Part shown: positions 35,701 to 46,979 of the stretch, one piece after another | How the letters are laid out: each line of letters starts with the position of its first letter | Numbering within the stretch: the stretch's first letter is position 1 | Assembly: GCA_009746045.1 (NCBI GenBank) | Contig: RPFO01000406.1 | Coordinates: forward strand, 3,010,872-3,074,871 | DNA length: 64,000 nucleotides | Reading direction: 5' to 3' | From: Mesostigma viride | Taxonomy: Eukaryota; Streptophyta; Mesostigmatophyceae; Mesostigmatales; Mesostigmataceae | Translations under genes and position numbers: made by a program | The notes under the pieces: model-generated | What the model saw: only the letters and a program-made list of their open reading frames with translations | Database searches by the model: none | Told to the model about the DNA's origin: nothing

Positions 35701-38700
35701 ACCATGAAGCTTGATCACCAACTTTGTCACCATGAAGCTTGATCACCAACTTTGTCGCCATGAAGCTTGATCACCAACTTTGTCGCCATGAAGCTTGATC
35801 ACCAACTTTGTCACCATGAAGCTTGATCACCAACTTTGTCACCATGAAGCTTGATCACCAACTTTGTCGCCATGAAGCTTGATCACCAACTTTGTCACCA
35901 TGAAGCTTGATCACCAACTTTGTGCCATGAAGCTTGATCACCAACTTTGTCACCATGAAGCTTGATCACCAACTTTGTCACCATGAAGCTTGATCACCAA
36001 CTTTGTCGCCATGAAGCTTGATCACCAACTTTGTCGCCATGAAGCTTGATCACCAACTTTGTCACCATGAAGCTTGATCACCAACTTTGTCCATGAAGCT
36101 TGATCACCAACTTTGTCACCATGAAGCTTGATCACCAACTTTGTCACCATGAAGCTTGATCACCAACTTTGTCACCATGAAGCTTGATCACCAACTTTGT
36201 CACCATGAAGCTTGATCACCAACTTTGTCACCATGAAGCTTGATCACCAACTTTGTCGCCATGAAGCTTGATCACCAACTTTGTCGCCATGAAGCTTGAT
36301 CACCAACTTTGTCACCATGAAGCTTGATCACCAACTTTGTCACCATGAAGCTTGATCACCAACTTTGTCGCCATGAAGCTTGATCACCAACTTTGTCACC
36401 ATGAAGCTTGATCACCAACTTTGTCACCATGAAGCTTGATCACCAACTTTGTCACCATGAAGCTTGATCACCAACTTTGTCACCATGAAGCTTGATCACC
36501 AACTTTGTCACCATGAAGCTTGATCACCAACTTTGTCACCATGAAGCTTGATCACCAACTTTGTCGCCATGAAGCTTGATCACCAACTTTGTCCATGAAG
36601 CTTGATCACCAACTTTGTCACCATGAAGCTTGATCACCAACTTTGTCACCATGAAGCTTGATCACCAACTTTGTCACCATGAAGCTTGATCACCAACTTT
36701 GTCACCATGAAGCTTGATCACCAACTTTGTCGCCATGAAGCTTGATCACCAACTTTGTCACCATGAAGCTTGATCACCAACTTTGTCACCATGAAGCTTG
36801 ATCACCAACTTTGTCACCATGAAGCTTGATCACCAACTTTGTCGCCATGAAGCTTGATCACCAACTTTGTCACCATGAAGCTTGATCACCAACTTTGTCG
36901 CCATGAAGCTTGATCACCAACTTTGTCCATGAAGCTTGATCACCAACTTTGTCGCCATGAAGCTTGATCACCAACTTTGTCACCATGAAGCTTGATCACC
37001 AACTTTGTCACCATGAAGCTTGATCACCAACTTTGTCGCCATGAAGCTTGATCACCAACTTTGTCACCATGAAGCTTGATCACCAACTTTGTCACCATGA
37101 AGCTTGATCACCAACTTTGTCGCCATGAAGCTTGATCACCAACTTTGTCACCATGAAGCTTGATCACCAACTTTGTCGCCATGAAGCTTGATCACCAACT
37201 TTGTCACCATGAAGCTTGATCACCAACTTTGTCACCATGAAGCTTGATCACCAACTTTGTCACCATGAAGCTTGATCACCAACTTTGTCACCATGAAGCT
37301 TGATCACCAACTTTGTCACCATGAAGCTTGATCACCAACTTTGTCGCCATGAAGCTTGATCACCAACTTTGTCGCCATGAAGCTTGATCACCAACTTTGT
37401 CACCATGAAGCTTGATCACCAACTTTGTCACCATGAAGCTTGATCACCAACTTTGTCGCCATGAAGCTTGATCACCAACTTTGTCACCATGAAGCTTGAT
37501 CACCAACTTTGTCCATGAAGCTTGATCACCAACTTTGTCACCATGAAGCTTGATCACCAACTTTGTCACCATGAAGCTTGATCACCAACTTTGTCACCAT
37601 GAAGCTTGATCACCAACTTTGTCACCATGAAGCTTGATCACCAACTTTGTCACCATGAAGCTTGATCACCAACTTTGTGGCCATGAAGCTTGATCACCAA
37701 CTTTGTGGCCATGAAGCTTGATCACCAACTTTGTCCATGAAGCTTGATCACCAACTTTGTCACCATGAAGCTTGATCACCAACTTTGTCACCATGAAGCT
37801 TGATCACCAACTTTGTCACCATGAAGCTTGATCACCAACTTTGTCGCCATGAAGCTTGATCACCAACTTTGTCACCATGAAGCTTGATCACCAACTTTGT
37901 CGCCATGAAGCTTGATCACCAACTTTGTACCATGAAGCTTGATCACCAACTTTGTCGCCATGAAGCTTGATCACCAACTTTGTCACCATGAAGCTTGATC
38001 ACCAACTTTGTCACCATGAAGCTTGATCACCAACTTTGTCACCATGAAGCTTGATCACCAACTTTGTCACCATGAAGCTTGATCACCAACTTTGTCCATG
38101 AAGCTTGATCACCAACTTTGTCACCATGAAGCTTGATCACCAACTTTGTCGCCATGAAGCTTGATCACCAACTTTGTCACCATGAAGCTTGATCACCAAC
38201 TTTGTCACCATGAAGCTTGATCACCAACTTTGTCACCATGAAGCTTGATCACCAACTTTGTCGCCATGAAGCTTGATCACCAACTTTGTCGCCATGAAGC
38301 TTGATCACCAACTTTGTCACCATGAAGCTTGATCACCAACTTTGTCGCCATGAAGCTTGATCACCAACTTTGTCGCCATGAAGCTTGATCACCAACTTTG
38401 TCGCCATGAAGCTTGATCACCAACTTTGTCACCATGAAGCTTGATCACCAACTTTGTCACCATGAAGCTTGATCACCAACTTTGTCACCATGAAGCTTGA
38501 TCACCAACTTTGTCACCATGAAGCTTGATCACCAACTTTGTCACCATGAAGCTTGATCACCAACTTTGTCGCCATGAAGCTTGATCACCAACTTTGTCAC
38601 CATGAAGCTTGATCACCAACTTTGTGGCCATGAAGCTTGATCACCAACTTTGTCACCATGAAGCTTGATCACCAACTTTGTCACCATGAAGCTTGATCAC

Positions 38701-40448
38701 CAACTTTGTCACCATGAAGCTTGATCACCAACTTTGTCGCCATGAAGCTTGATCACCAACTTTGTCACCATGAAGCTTGATCACCAACTTTGTCACCATG
38801 AAGCTTGATCACCAACTTTGTCGCCATGAAGCTTGATCACCAACTTTGTCACCATGAAGCTTGATCACCAACTTTGTGGCCATGAAGCTTGATCACCAAC
38901 TTTGTCACCATGAAGCTTGATCACCAACTTTGTCACCATGAAGCTTGATCACCAACTTTGTCACCATGAAGCTTGATCACCAACTTTGTCACCATGAAGC
39001 TTGATCACCAACTTTGTGGCCATGAAGCTTGATCACCAACTTTGTCGCCATGAAGCTTGATCACCAACTTTGTCGCCATGAAGCTTGATCACCAACTTTG
39101 TCACCATGAAGCTTGATCACCAACTTTGTGGCCATGAAGCTTGATCACCAACTTTGTCACCATGAAGCTTGATCACCAACTTTGTCACCATGAAGCTTGA
39201 TCACCAACTTTGTCACCATGAAGCTTGATCACCAACTTTGTCGCCATGAAGCTTGATCACCAACTTTGTCACCATGAAGCTTGATCACCAACTTTGTCAC
39301 CATGAAGCTTGATCACCAACTTTGTCGCCATGAAGCTTGATCACCAACTTTGTCGCCATGAAGCTTGATCACCAACTTTGTCACCATGAAGCTTGATCAC
39401 CAACTTTGTCACCATGAAGCTTGATCACCAACTTTGTGGCCATGAAGCTTGATCACCAACTTTGTGGCCATGAAGCTTGATCACCAACTTTGTCACCATG
39501 AAGCTTGATCACCAACTTTGTGGCCATGAAGCTTGATCACCAACTTTGTCACCATGAAGCTTGATCACCAACTTTGTCACCATGAAGCTTGATCACCAAC
39601 TTTGTTACCATGAAGCTTGATCACCAACTTTGTCGCCATGAAGCTTGATCACCAACTTTGTCACCAAGAAGCTTGATCACCAACTTTGTCACCATGAAGC
39701 TTGATCACCAACTTTGTCACCATGAAGCTTGATCACCAACTTTGTGGCCATGAAGCTTGATCACCAACTTTGTCACCATGAAGCTTGATCACCAACTTTG
39801 TCACCATGAAGCTTGATCACCAACTTTGTCACCATGAAGCTTGATCACCAACTTTGTGGCCATGAAGCTTGATCACCAACTTTGTCACCATGAAGCTTGA
39901 TCACCAACTTTGTCACCATGAAGCTTGATCACCAACTTTGTTACCATGAAGCTTGATCACCAACTTTGTCGCCATGAAGCTTGATCACCAACTTTGTCAC
40001 CATGAAGCTTGATCACCAACTTTGTCACCATGAAGCTTGATCACCAACTTTGTCACCATGAAGCTTGATCACCAACTTTGTCACCATGAAGCTTGATCAC
40101 CAACTTTGTCACCATGAAGCTTGATCACCAACTTTGTCACCATGAAGCTTGATCACCAACTTTGTCACCATGAAGCTTGATCACCAACTTTGTTACCATG
40201 AAGCTTGATCACCAACTTTGTCACCAAGAAGCTTGATCACCAACTTTGTCACCATGAAGCTTGATCACCAACTTTGTCACCATGAAGCTTGATCGCCAAC
40301 TTTGTCGCCATGAAGGCAGGCTCACCCATCCATGAAGCTTGATCGCCAACTTTGTCGCCATGAAGCTTGATCACCAACTTTGTCGCCAAGAAGGCAGGCT
40401 CACCCAACTTATTGCTCTTCTTGCACGGTGTTTGCGGTCGGCGGTCGG

Positions 40449-40491
<43 letters not shown>

Positions 40492-43400
40492 ACTCTGAAC
40501 TGGATGCATTCTTCTGTGCAGCCGCTCGTGTCGGCCGGGTGCATCGGCACAGAGGGCCAGGTGGGTGCCCGCGCGCGCACACGTAGGCTGGCAATCCTCC
40601 ATCCATCATGCTTTTGCATGTTTGTTCTGGCAGTGCGTTACCTTGAGACTTTGCGGTTACGGCAGACCGCGTGTAACGTTCCCGTCATGGGAGGAACCAG
40701 ACAATTGGATCCTCGGCAAAGGCACTTTTGCAGAAAGCCTGTGGAGTTTTTTCTCCTTGGCACAATCGCGCTAGCCTTTAGGGGGGGGCTAAGCAGCATG
40801 GATTCAGCTGTTTCTTGGACTTAACTATGCTGGAAAGTGCCAGCCCGCGCGTGCCATGCATGCGCTTGCATGCGCGCCCCCGCGGCATCCGGTCCTACCC
40901 ACCCCCTCTTGGTGGTCCTGTCGTACCCATGGCCTTGCTGTCACCTACCCTCTCTTGGTTGATATGCAAGTGGCCCCCTCTTGGTTGATATGCAAGTGAC
41001 CCCCTCTTGGTTGATATGCAAGTGACCCCCTCTTGGTTGATATGCAAGTGGCCCCCTCTTGGTTGATCTGCAAGTGACCCCCTCTTGGATGATATGCAAG
41101 TGACCCCCTCTTGGTTGATATGCAAGTGGCCCCCTCTTGGTTGATATGCAAGTGGCCCCCTCTTGGTTGATATGTACGTGGCCCCCTCTTGGTTGATATG
41201 CAAGTGGCCCCCTCTTGGATGATATGCAAGTGACCCCCTCTTGGTTGATATGCAAGTGACCCCCTCTTGGTTGATATGCAAGTGGCCCCCTCTTGGTTGA
41301 TATGCAAGTGACCCCCTCTTGGTTGATATGCAAGTGGCCCCCTCTTGGTTGATATGCAAGTGACCCCCTCTTGGTTGATATGCAAGTGACCCCCTCTTGG
41401 TTGATATGCAAGTGGCCCCCTCTTGGTTGATATGCAAGTGACCCGCTCTTGGTTGATATGCAAGTGACCCGCTCTTGGTTGATATGCAAGTGACCCCCTC
41501 TTGGTTGATATGCAAGTGGCCCCCTCTTGGTTGATATGCAAGTGGCCCCCTCTTGGTTGATCTGCAAGTGGCCCCCTCTTGGTTGATATGCAAGTGGCCC
41601 CCTCTTGGTTGATATGCAAGTGGCCCCCTCTTGGTTGATATGCAAGTGACCCCCTCTTGGTTGATATGCAAGTGACCCCCTCTTGGATGATATGCAAGTG
41701 ACCCCCTCTTGGTTGATCTGCAAGTGGCCCCCTCTTGGTTGATATGCAAGTGGCCCCCTCTTGGTTGATATGCAAGTGACCCCCTCTTGGTTGATATGCA
41801 AGTGACCCCCTCTTGGTTGATATGCAAGTGACCCCCTCTTGGTTGATATGCAAGTGACCCCCTCTTGGTTGATACGCAAGTGGCCCCCTCTTGGTTGATA
41901 TGCAAGTGACCCCCTCTTGGTTGATATGCAAGTGACCCCCTCTTGGTTGATATGCAAGTGACCCCCTCTTGGTTGATATGCAAGTGACCCCCTCTTGGTT
42001 GATATGCAAGTGACCCCCTCTTGGATGATATGCAAGTGACCCCCTCTTGGTTGATATGCAAGTGACCCCCTCTTGGTTGATATGCAAGTGACCCCCTCTT
42101 GGTTGATATGCAAGTGACCCCCTCTTGGTTGATATGCAAGTGACCCCCTCTTGGTTGATATGCAAGTGGCCCCCTCTTGGTTGATATGCAAGTGACCCCC
42201 TCTTGGTTGATATGCAAGTGACCCCCTCTTGGTTGATATGCAAGTGGCCCCCTCTTGGTTGATATGCAAGTGACCCCCTCTTGGTTGATATGCAAGTGAC
42301 CCCCTCTTGGTTGATATGCAAGTGACCCCCTCTTGGTTGATATGCAAGTGGCCCCCTCTTGGTTGATATGCAAGTGACCCCCTCTTGGTTGATATGCAAG
42401 TGACCCCCTCTTGGTTGATATGCAAGTGACCCCCTCTTGGTTGATATGTACGTGCTCACCGGTTACTACAAGTGCATGCCACCATTCGCTCTCTGCCCCT
42501 GTGCACCTAAGCTAAGCTTCCCTGTGCACCGTCTCCCCCTGTGTCGCTGCATGTGTTTGTACTGTGTGGACCGCCGGTCTACCGATCGACTCCTCAGCTC
42601 ACCGTCTACCACTGGGGGGAGGATGGGCCTTGCTACCGCTGCCTCTTCCCGACGCCCCCGCCCGCGGACGCCTGCCAGCGGTGCAGCGACACGGGGGTGC
42701 TGGGTGTGGGTACGTGGGGGGATGCTCGGCGTGGGTATGTGGGGGGGGACGGATGGGGTAGGATGGCTCATCCCCTGCGACATGGGTGCTCGGTGTTGGC
42801 TACGGGGTTGCCCGGTTGGGGATGGGGCGATGGCACGTGTATGTGGCGGGGGACGTGGCGTAAATAGGATGCCTTGGTGGGGGCAGCGACTGGGCAGGGC
42901 AGCTCGCTACGCATCCAAATTTACAAGTGAAACCTGCTACAATTTTTAGGTCGTGAGACACCACACGGTGATCTATGCAGTAGCCTACTATCTGTGCATG
43001 CGAGTGCTTTGCCCCACTCCGGTAGTCACGCATCATGCCTCCGCTCTACCTCCTGCTGATCACAAATAACTATCGTGATTATGTGGGATGTTTGCTTTGA
43101 TTTGCGCAGGTGACGGTTTGGGCACCAGTGAGTTACACAAAGCACTTGTTTTCCTAGACGATAGTTGATAGTACTTGTATTGAGGTTCTGCCAGGCCCTT
43201 GCCCGTGCCCATCTTCAATGTCGCGCGAGCTCTGTTCTTGTATCAACTCCAAGTGTTTCTCTCGTTGGACAACCCGCGAACGACGACCTGCCGTGCCTGT
43301 CTCTGCCCCAGTGCCGGGGATCATGGGCTGCTTGCAGGCGCTCGAGGTCGTGAAGGTGGCCAGTAGAAAGGGCAAAGTGATGAGCCGCCGCCTGCTGCTT

Positions 43401-46400
43401 CTGGACGCACTGTCGGGGCGCATCCAAACGGTAAGCCAGTCGTTGCTTCCGCCTCATGGCCTGCTTGATGATCATTGTCAGACTCTTCGGCTCCAATCCC
43501 ACTTGATCTCTTGTCAGCTGTCAAGTAACATATTCTTTTCCAGATGCGGAGGATATTGCTTGGCGGCGTGCCTTGTTCGGCTGTTTTCCCTTGATCTGGA
43601 AAGTCACCGCTACGCCTTGTTTTGCACACCATGTCAATTTACGTTCTATTGCTTGATGTGTGTTTGCGTTATGGGAAATTACCCAGCCTCTGATAGGGGT
43701 AAACGGACCTTTTGTTCCCAATAGTTGTCTCCATTAATAATCCTAGGAGAGATATTGCGCGGTAATTTGCTTGGTACGCCAACGCCCAGCTTCCTTTTAT
43801 TTCTGCCCACCGCCTGTTCTCCACTGAAATGGTCGCATGACTAGTGAAGTGGTACCGTCATGTTGCGGTTGCCAACGTGGTGGGAAAAAGTGTGGCTATA
43901 GTAGCGTCACGTTGCACATGCTCTGCCTCCCTCCCCCATGGCCACCCCCCCCAGGTGACCCTGCGCCCTAAGGTCCCAGATTGCATTGCGTGTGGGGCGC
44001 ACCCGAGCGTGGTGCGCGAGTCCTTGCCCTCCTTCAACTACGCCGGATTCACGGGCGCGGGCCTGGACGACAAGGTGAGCCTTTACGATGTATATTCATC
44101 AACAATGAATATTTATGTCATTCATAAGAACAAATCAGGGAAACGAGGCAAACGCGAGAAACACAGACGCCCGAACCAGCCGAAGGAACGTCACACAGCA
44201 AAGAGTACAAGATACACGGAAACTACCCCATTGAAAGATGAAAGAGAAGGCCCCTATCGGATGATCTAAGGAAGCTTGGATGACGCGAAAGTTATTCCGG
44301 GTACGGCGGAGCAACAAAGTCCGCAATGGCCCTAGCCAAAGCGAGGGACAGCCGCTGCCACCAATATAGGAGAATCCGGTCAGAGCTGACCACGGGGCAC
44401 TCTGGCCGTCGAGGTCCCGACAACGGTCGCGGCGCTGTCAGTGCGCATAGAAAAGCTTGGCCATCTTTGGGCCCAAGGTGCCAAACTCCTCCAACGCAAG
44501 AGGAATGACCCGAGGATGCCCCACATTGCCATATAAGGCAAACTTGGCACGCTCCGCATTCGTCGGGGCGCTGTATCAGCATCCGCGGCCCCGCGGCTGG
44601 TGTGGCGGGCTGAGAGGGGGCACGCCACCGAGGCATCGATAAGCAGTTGGCAGGCCTGCCCATCATGGTCGAGGAACGTGATGTCGGGGCGGTTGTTGGG
44701 GGAATAGAGCGCTGCCGCGTCCGTGTCCTTGCTCTTGATAGTGTCATGGGGGAAGATCGACCGGGTCAGGGCAAGAACCGCCCGGAGGAGTGCGGTAGGG
44801 CGATAAAGATATTTGTTCTGGCTCTGCTGGCCGCCCAAGCAGGCGATGGAATGGGTCCCTGCAGTGTCCATAGAGTTACTATATATATACTAGTGTAGTA
44901 GTATATATGTGTCGGTTGCAATATTGTGGTGCGTCTGGCCTCCCCTCCCTTGTGGCGGGACGACAAGCTGCGCGTCTTCTATACCTCGGCTTATGTTGTG
45001 GCGGTTGCCATTGGCTGGGATGGACTTGGCATGCCTGGCCGATGGCTGGATCACGAATGTCTTCCCGCCGTGCCAAGAGTATGTGCATGCCGCGGCAGGT
45101 GGTTGACCTGAAAGCTGGGCGGTGCAAACTGGCGTGCGCTTGCGTGATTGTGGACCATTTGAAGTGCTGGTAGCCACTAACCGTGTACTAAGCTTGGGTT
45201 GTGAAGATGTTGTAGCCAGCAAGGCGGTCTGAACGCGGAGTCGGGCACCTTCTGGTCGGGCAGAGTACAGCTGGCGCCACTTACTCCCCCCGAGGGAAAA
45301 CCTGAGCAGTCATATGCCTGCTTTGGGTTTAGCCAGCCACGCAAGCCCACTGTTGCATTCCCTCTCCACGCGCAAGCGTCGGGCTCATCTTCCCCCACAT
45401 GCTTGGGTCATGGAGTGCCAAGCACTCTCGCCAAGTTGTCTTTCTTCTTTTCCTTTTTCACGGCACCTTCTAGGTACAACTCATTGCCCATCGCGTGTGG
45501 CCCACATCCATGCTGTGCTGTCCCATGACAAACCACCCACCGCCCACCGCCCACTGGCCTGTCACGTGTGCTTGCAATTGGCCTATCGCCCATTGCCCTA
45601 CCATGGTTGTTTCTGTCTTCTTTTCCCCAGCCACCGTGCGGCATCCGGCTGCTGCCCCCTGAGCAGCGCGTGTCGCCTGCTGAGCTGGCGCTCATGGTCT
45701 CGCGGCGGGAAGTAGTAAACGTGGGCACCTCTTGCGGACGCCAGGGCACCGAGCCGCCTTCTGCCGACAGGGAAGGCTCTTCTTCCAAAGACCCCCCCCG
45801 TGAACCTGGCGGGGCATTGCATGGAGGTGGCGGGGAGGAGGGCAGGAAAGCGGGGGCGCACGGTGGGGTGGCATCAGGGGGGGGACAGCCATTAGGGCCA
45901 GCTACCGACACGACACGCTCGACCCCACAGGCCAACCCAGTGCAGCCAACGGCGCATGGGAGTGCGGGCAAAACCAGTTTAGCCCTGCAGGCGACGGGGC
46001 ATGGCAGTACAGGCCGCACCGATCCAGTGCAGGCGATGCCCCACGGTCGCGCGGGCGAGGCTCGCTGCATGATCTTGGACGTGAGGCCGGCCCACGAGTT
46101 TGCCATCGCTTCGCTGGCGCAGTCGTGGAACGTGCCGTTTGCCAGTTTCCAGACGCAGCGGGGGGTGGCCGACGTGATGGCCCGGCTGTGCGGGAAGCAG
46201 GGGGGTGAAGACGCCGAGACAACCGCTGCAGCAGATGGTGACATTAATAATAATCCACAGGGTACAACCACGGCTGGCAGGGAGGCATCAGGAGCTGCGG
46301 GCGAGCTTGGTGGGGCCGGGTCCCCGCCCCCCCCCGGTCCGCCAAGTCTGCTGCTGGCTGAGGGGGCAGAGGGCGCTGGCGCAGGAGAGCAGCCGGCAGC

Positions 46401-46554
46401 GCATGTGGTGGTGGTGTGCCGGCGAGGCAACGATAGTCAGATTGTTGCCGACATGCTCAACCGCGCTGGGAAAGGGAGGGTCGCAGCGGTGGATCTGGCG
46501 GGCGGCCTGCAGGCGTGGGGTCGCGAGGTGGACCCTCGCTTCCCGGTGTACTGA
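25633..46554 (+). CDS. MOCS3: MOCS3/UBA4/CNX5 adenylyltransferase and sulfurtransferase, 10 exons
   Basis: E1-like enzyme that adenylates and then thiocarboxylates MOCS2A (molybdenum cofactor) and URM1 (tRNA thiolation), in the cytosol. Exons: 25633-26062, 26887-27035, 27480-27544, 28655-28729, 29757-29835, 40522-40560, 42598-42709, 43312-43430, 43955-44074, 45631-46554. The sum is 2,112 nt, 703 aa plus stop, with consistent phases and GT-AG introns. Residues about 5-57 look like a coiled coil. The ThiF domain shows [14 protein letters not shown] (131-144), ATP-binding GAGGLG (157-162), SDN and RYLLNDACV, zinc cysteines 291/294 and 366/369, and the likely adenylation-site Cys 308 (CSDTGVLG). 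A Gly/Ala-rich linker of about 100 residues precedes a rhodanese domain with active-site loop CRRGNDSQ (Cys 659). Longer than animal homologs (about 460 aa) because of the N-terminal extension and the linker. Confidence 0.95.
26699..26727 (+). other. Duplicate of the MOCS3 exon 2 start (decoy acceptor)
   Basis: CAG followed by GCCAAGACAACCTGAAAAAG repeats, with one change, the acceptor and first ~26 bases of exon 2, which begins at 26887. The copy then runs into poly-C, so it cannot encode the domain. The two are separated by C, CT and CA runs. Confidence 0.85.
26727..26882. repeat. Compound microsatellite (C)n(CT)n(CA)n
   Basis: About 26 C, then about 22 CT, then CA-rich sequence, reaching the exon 2 acceptor of MOCS3. 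It doubles as an extreme polypyrimidine tract. Confidence 0.95.
27822..28147. repeat. 18-bp minisatellite, about 18 copies
   Basis: Unit GATCCAATAGAGGTACCT with variant units GATCTGATGGAGGCACCT and GGTCCATTAGAGACACCT, arranged in recurring triplets. In MOCS3 intron 3 (27545-28654). It is open in frame on the plus strand as a six-residue repeat but is intronic. Confidence 0.95.
29513..29547. other. Near-perfect hairpin in MOCS3 intron 4
   Basis: Arms 29513-29528 and 29532-29547 pair at 15 of 16 positions around a 3-base ATA loop. The arm begins TGAGTTAAGTAG. Function unknown; it could be the remnant of a small inverted-repeat transposon. Confidence 0.8.
29673..29700 (+). other. Exon-start-like duplicate ahead of MOCS3 exon 5
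   Basis: CAG then GTATGATGCCGTGGTGGAC resembles the real acceptor and exon start at 29757 (CAG then GTACGACGTGGTGGTGGAC). Several differences fall at third codon positions (YDAVVD against YDVVVD). Similarity stops after about 20 bp. Confidence 0.65.
30171..30361. repeat. 7-bp (TTTCTTC)n array, about 27 copies
   Basis: A homogeneous pyrimidine heptamer array at the 5' side of MOCS3 intron 5. Purine/pyrimidine strand asymmetry is complete. Confidence 0.97.
30628..40388. repeat. 28-bp minisatellite of about 9.8 kb, roughly 348 copies, in MOCS3 intron 5
   Basis: The unit contains AAGCTTGATCACCAACTTTG and a variable four-base joint, mostly CACC, often CGCC, sometimes GGCC toward the 3' side. Occasional short units lacking four bases (GTCCATG) recur every few hundred bases (near 32541, 33468, 33633, 34949, 35170, 35531, 36090, 36591, 36927, 37511, 37733, 38094), showing higher-order blocks. 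Unit variants with GATCGCC, and an insert GAAGGCAGGCTCACCCA, mark both ends and recur near 32355. The array is inside a single intron of 10,686 bp. No ORFs cross it. Confidence 0.98.
40447..40492. repeat. (GTGC)n microsatellite
   Basis: About 11 GTGC units, ending some 30 bp before the acceptor of MOCS3 exon 6. Confidence 0.95.
40948..42455. repeat. 26-bp minisatellite, about 58 copies, in MOCS3 intron 6
   Basis: The unit includes CTCTTGGTTGATATGCAAGT followed by GGCCCC or GACCCC. The joint base alternates between G and A, and rare units carry GATGATATG or GATCTGC. All three minus-strand frames are open for about 500 codons as a 26-residue repeat, because 78 bp is the joint period. Intronic, so not a gene. 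Confidence 0.98.
44094..44875 (-). mobile_element. LINE A-type 3' fragment (subfamily A3) in MOCS3 intron 9
   Basis: On the minus strand the C-terminal part of the LINE A protein is recognisable in more than one frame: [17 protein letters not shown] (zinc region), [16 protein letters not shown] (endonuclease PD motif), [15 protein letters not shown], then the C-terminal [15 protein letters not shown]. The 3' end runs to ATGAATATA near 44094, like the 3' end of the 61350-63827 copy. The 5' side abuts ACTATATATATAC near 44880. 5'-truncated and frameshifted. Confidence 0.8.
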
Positions 46555-46669
46555 TCTAATATAGTCGGCAAACGCGGCCCTGTGTATCGACTAGTGGATG
46601 CCATGGACGTGTGCGGGCATGTGCAGCAGTCGTGCATGCAGGTCCCTGTGTTTGTAGGGGTGCTGGGGC

Positions 46670-46674
46670 TGTAA
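46670..46674 (+). terminator. TGTAA poly(A) signal candidate for MOCS3
   Basis: TGTAA lies about 116 bp after the MOCS3 stop. In chlorophycean algae this pentamer is the usual polyadenylation signal. It is common by chance, so the call rests on position. Confidence 0.45.
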
Positions 46675-46979
46675 GCCAGGTAGCTCCGGTTCTGTTTGAG
46701 TGCAGGCTACTGACTTGGTAGGCGCCTCCATCATGGATTCCTAATTTTCATCAACCGCGCATGGATTAGAACAGGGAAGCATATTTATTTTAGGAAAACC
46801 CAGTACCACGTTGCAGCCTCAAGCTTCCAGCAACAAAACAAATACTTTCCCACGTTACAAAGTGAAGTGCTCTCCATAGGTCGTGTTTAGCGCCAGTTGT
46901 GATGTTGTGAGCAGTGCCAGCCAAGCACACACTCGGAGGGTGCATGCTTCCCATGCATGCTGCCGGACTTCCTATACAT

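Noticed and set aside
30628-40388. CRISPR array
   Set aside because: The 28-bp units are joined directly with no unique spacers and no cas genes; the setting is a eukaryotic intron.
40895-42459. Three ~500-codon minus-strand ORFs
   Set aside because: They are the 26-bp tandem array read in three frames, inside a MOCS3 intron, with no domain.
45408-46430. 340-codon minus-strand ORF
   Set aside because: Antisense to the last MOCS3 exon, which carries the rhodanese domain.
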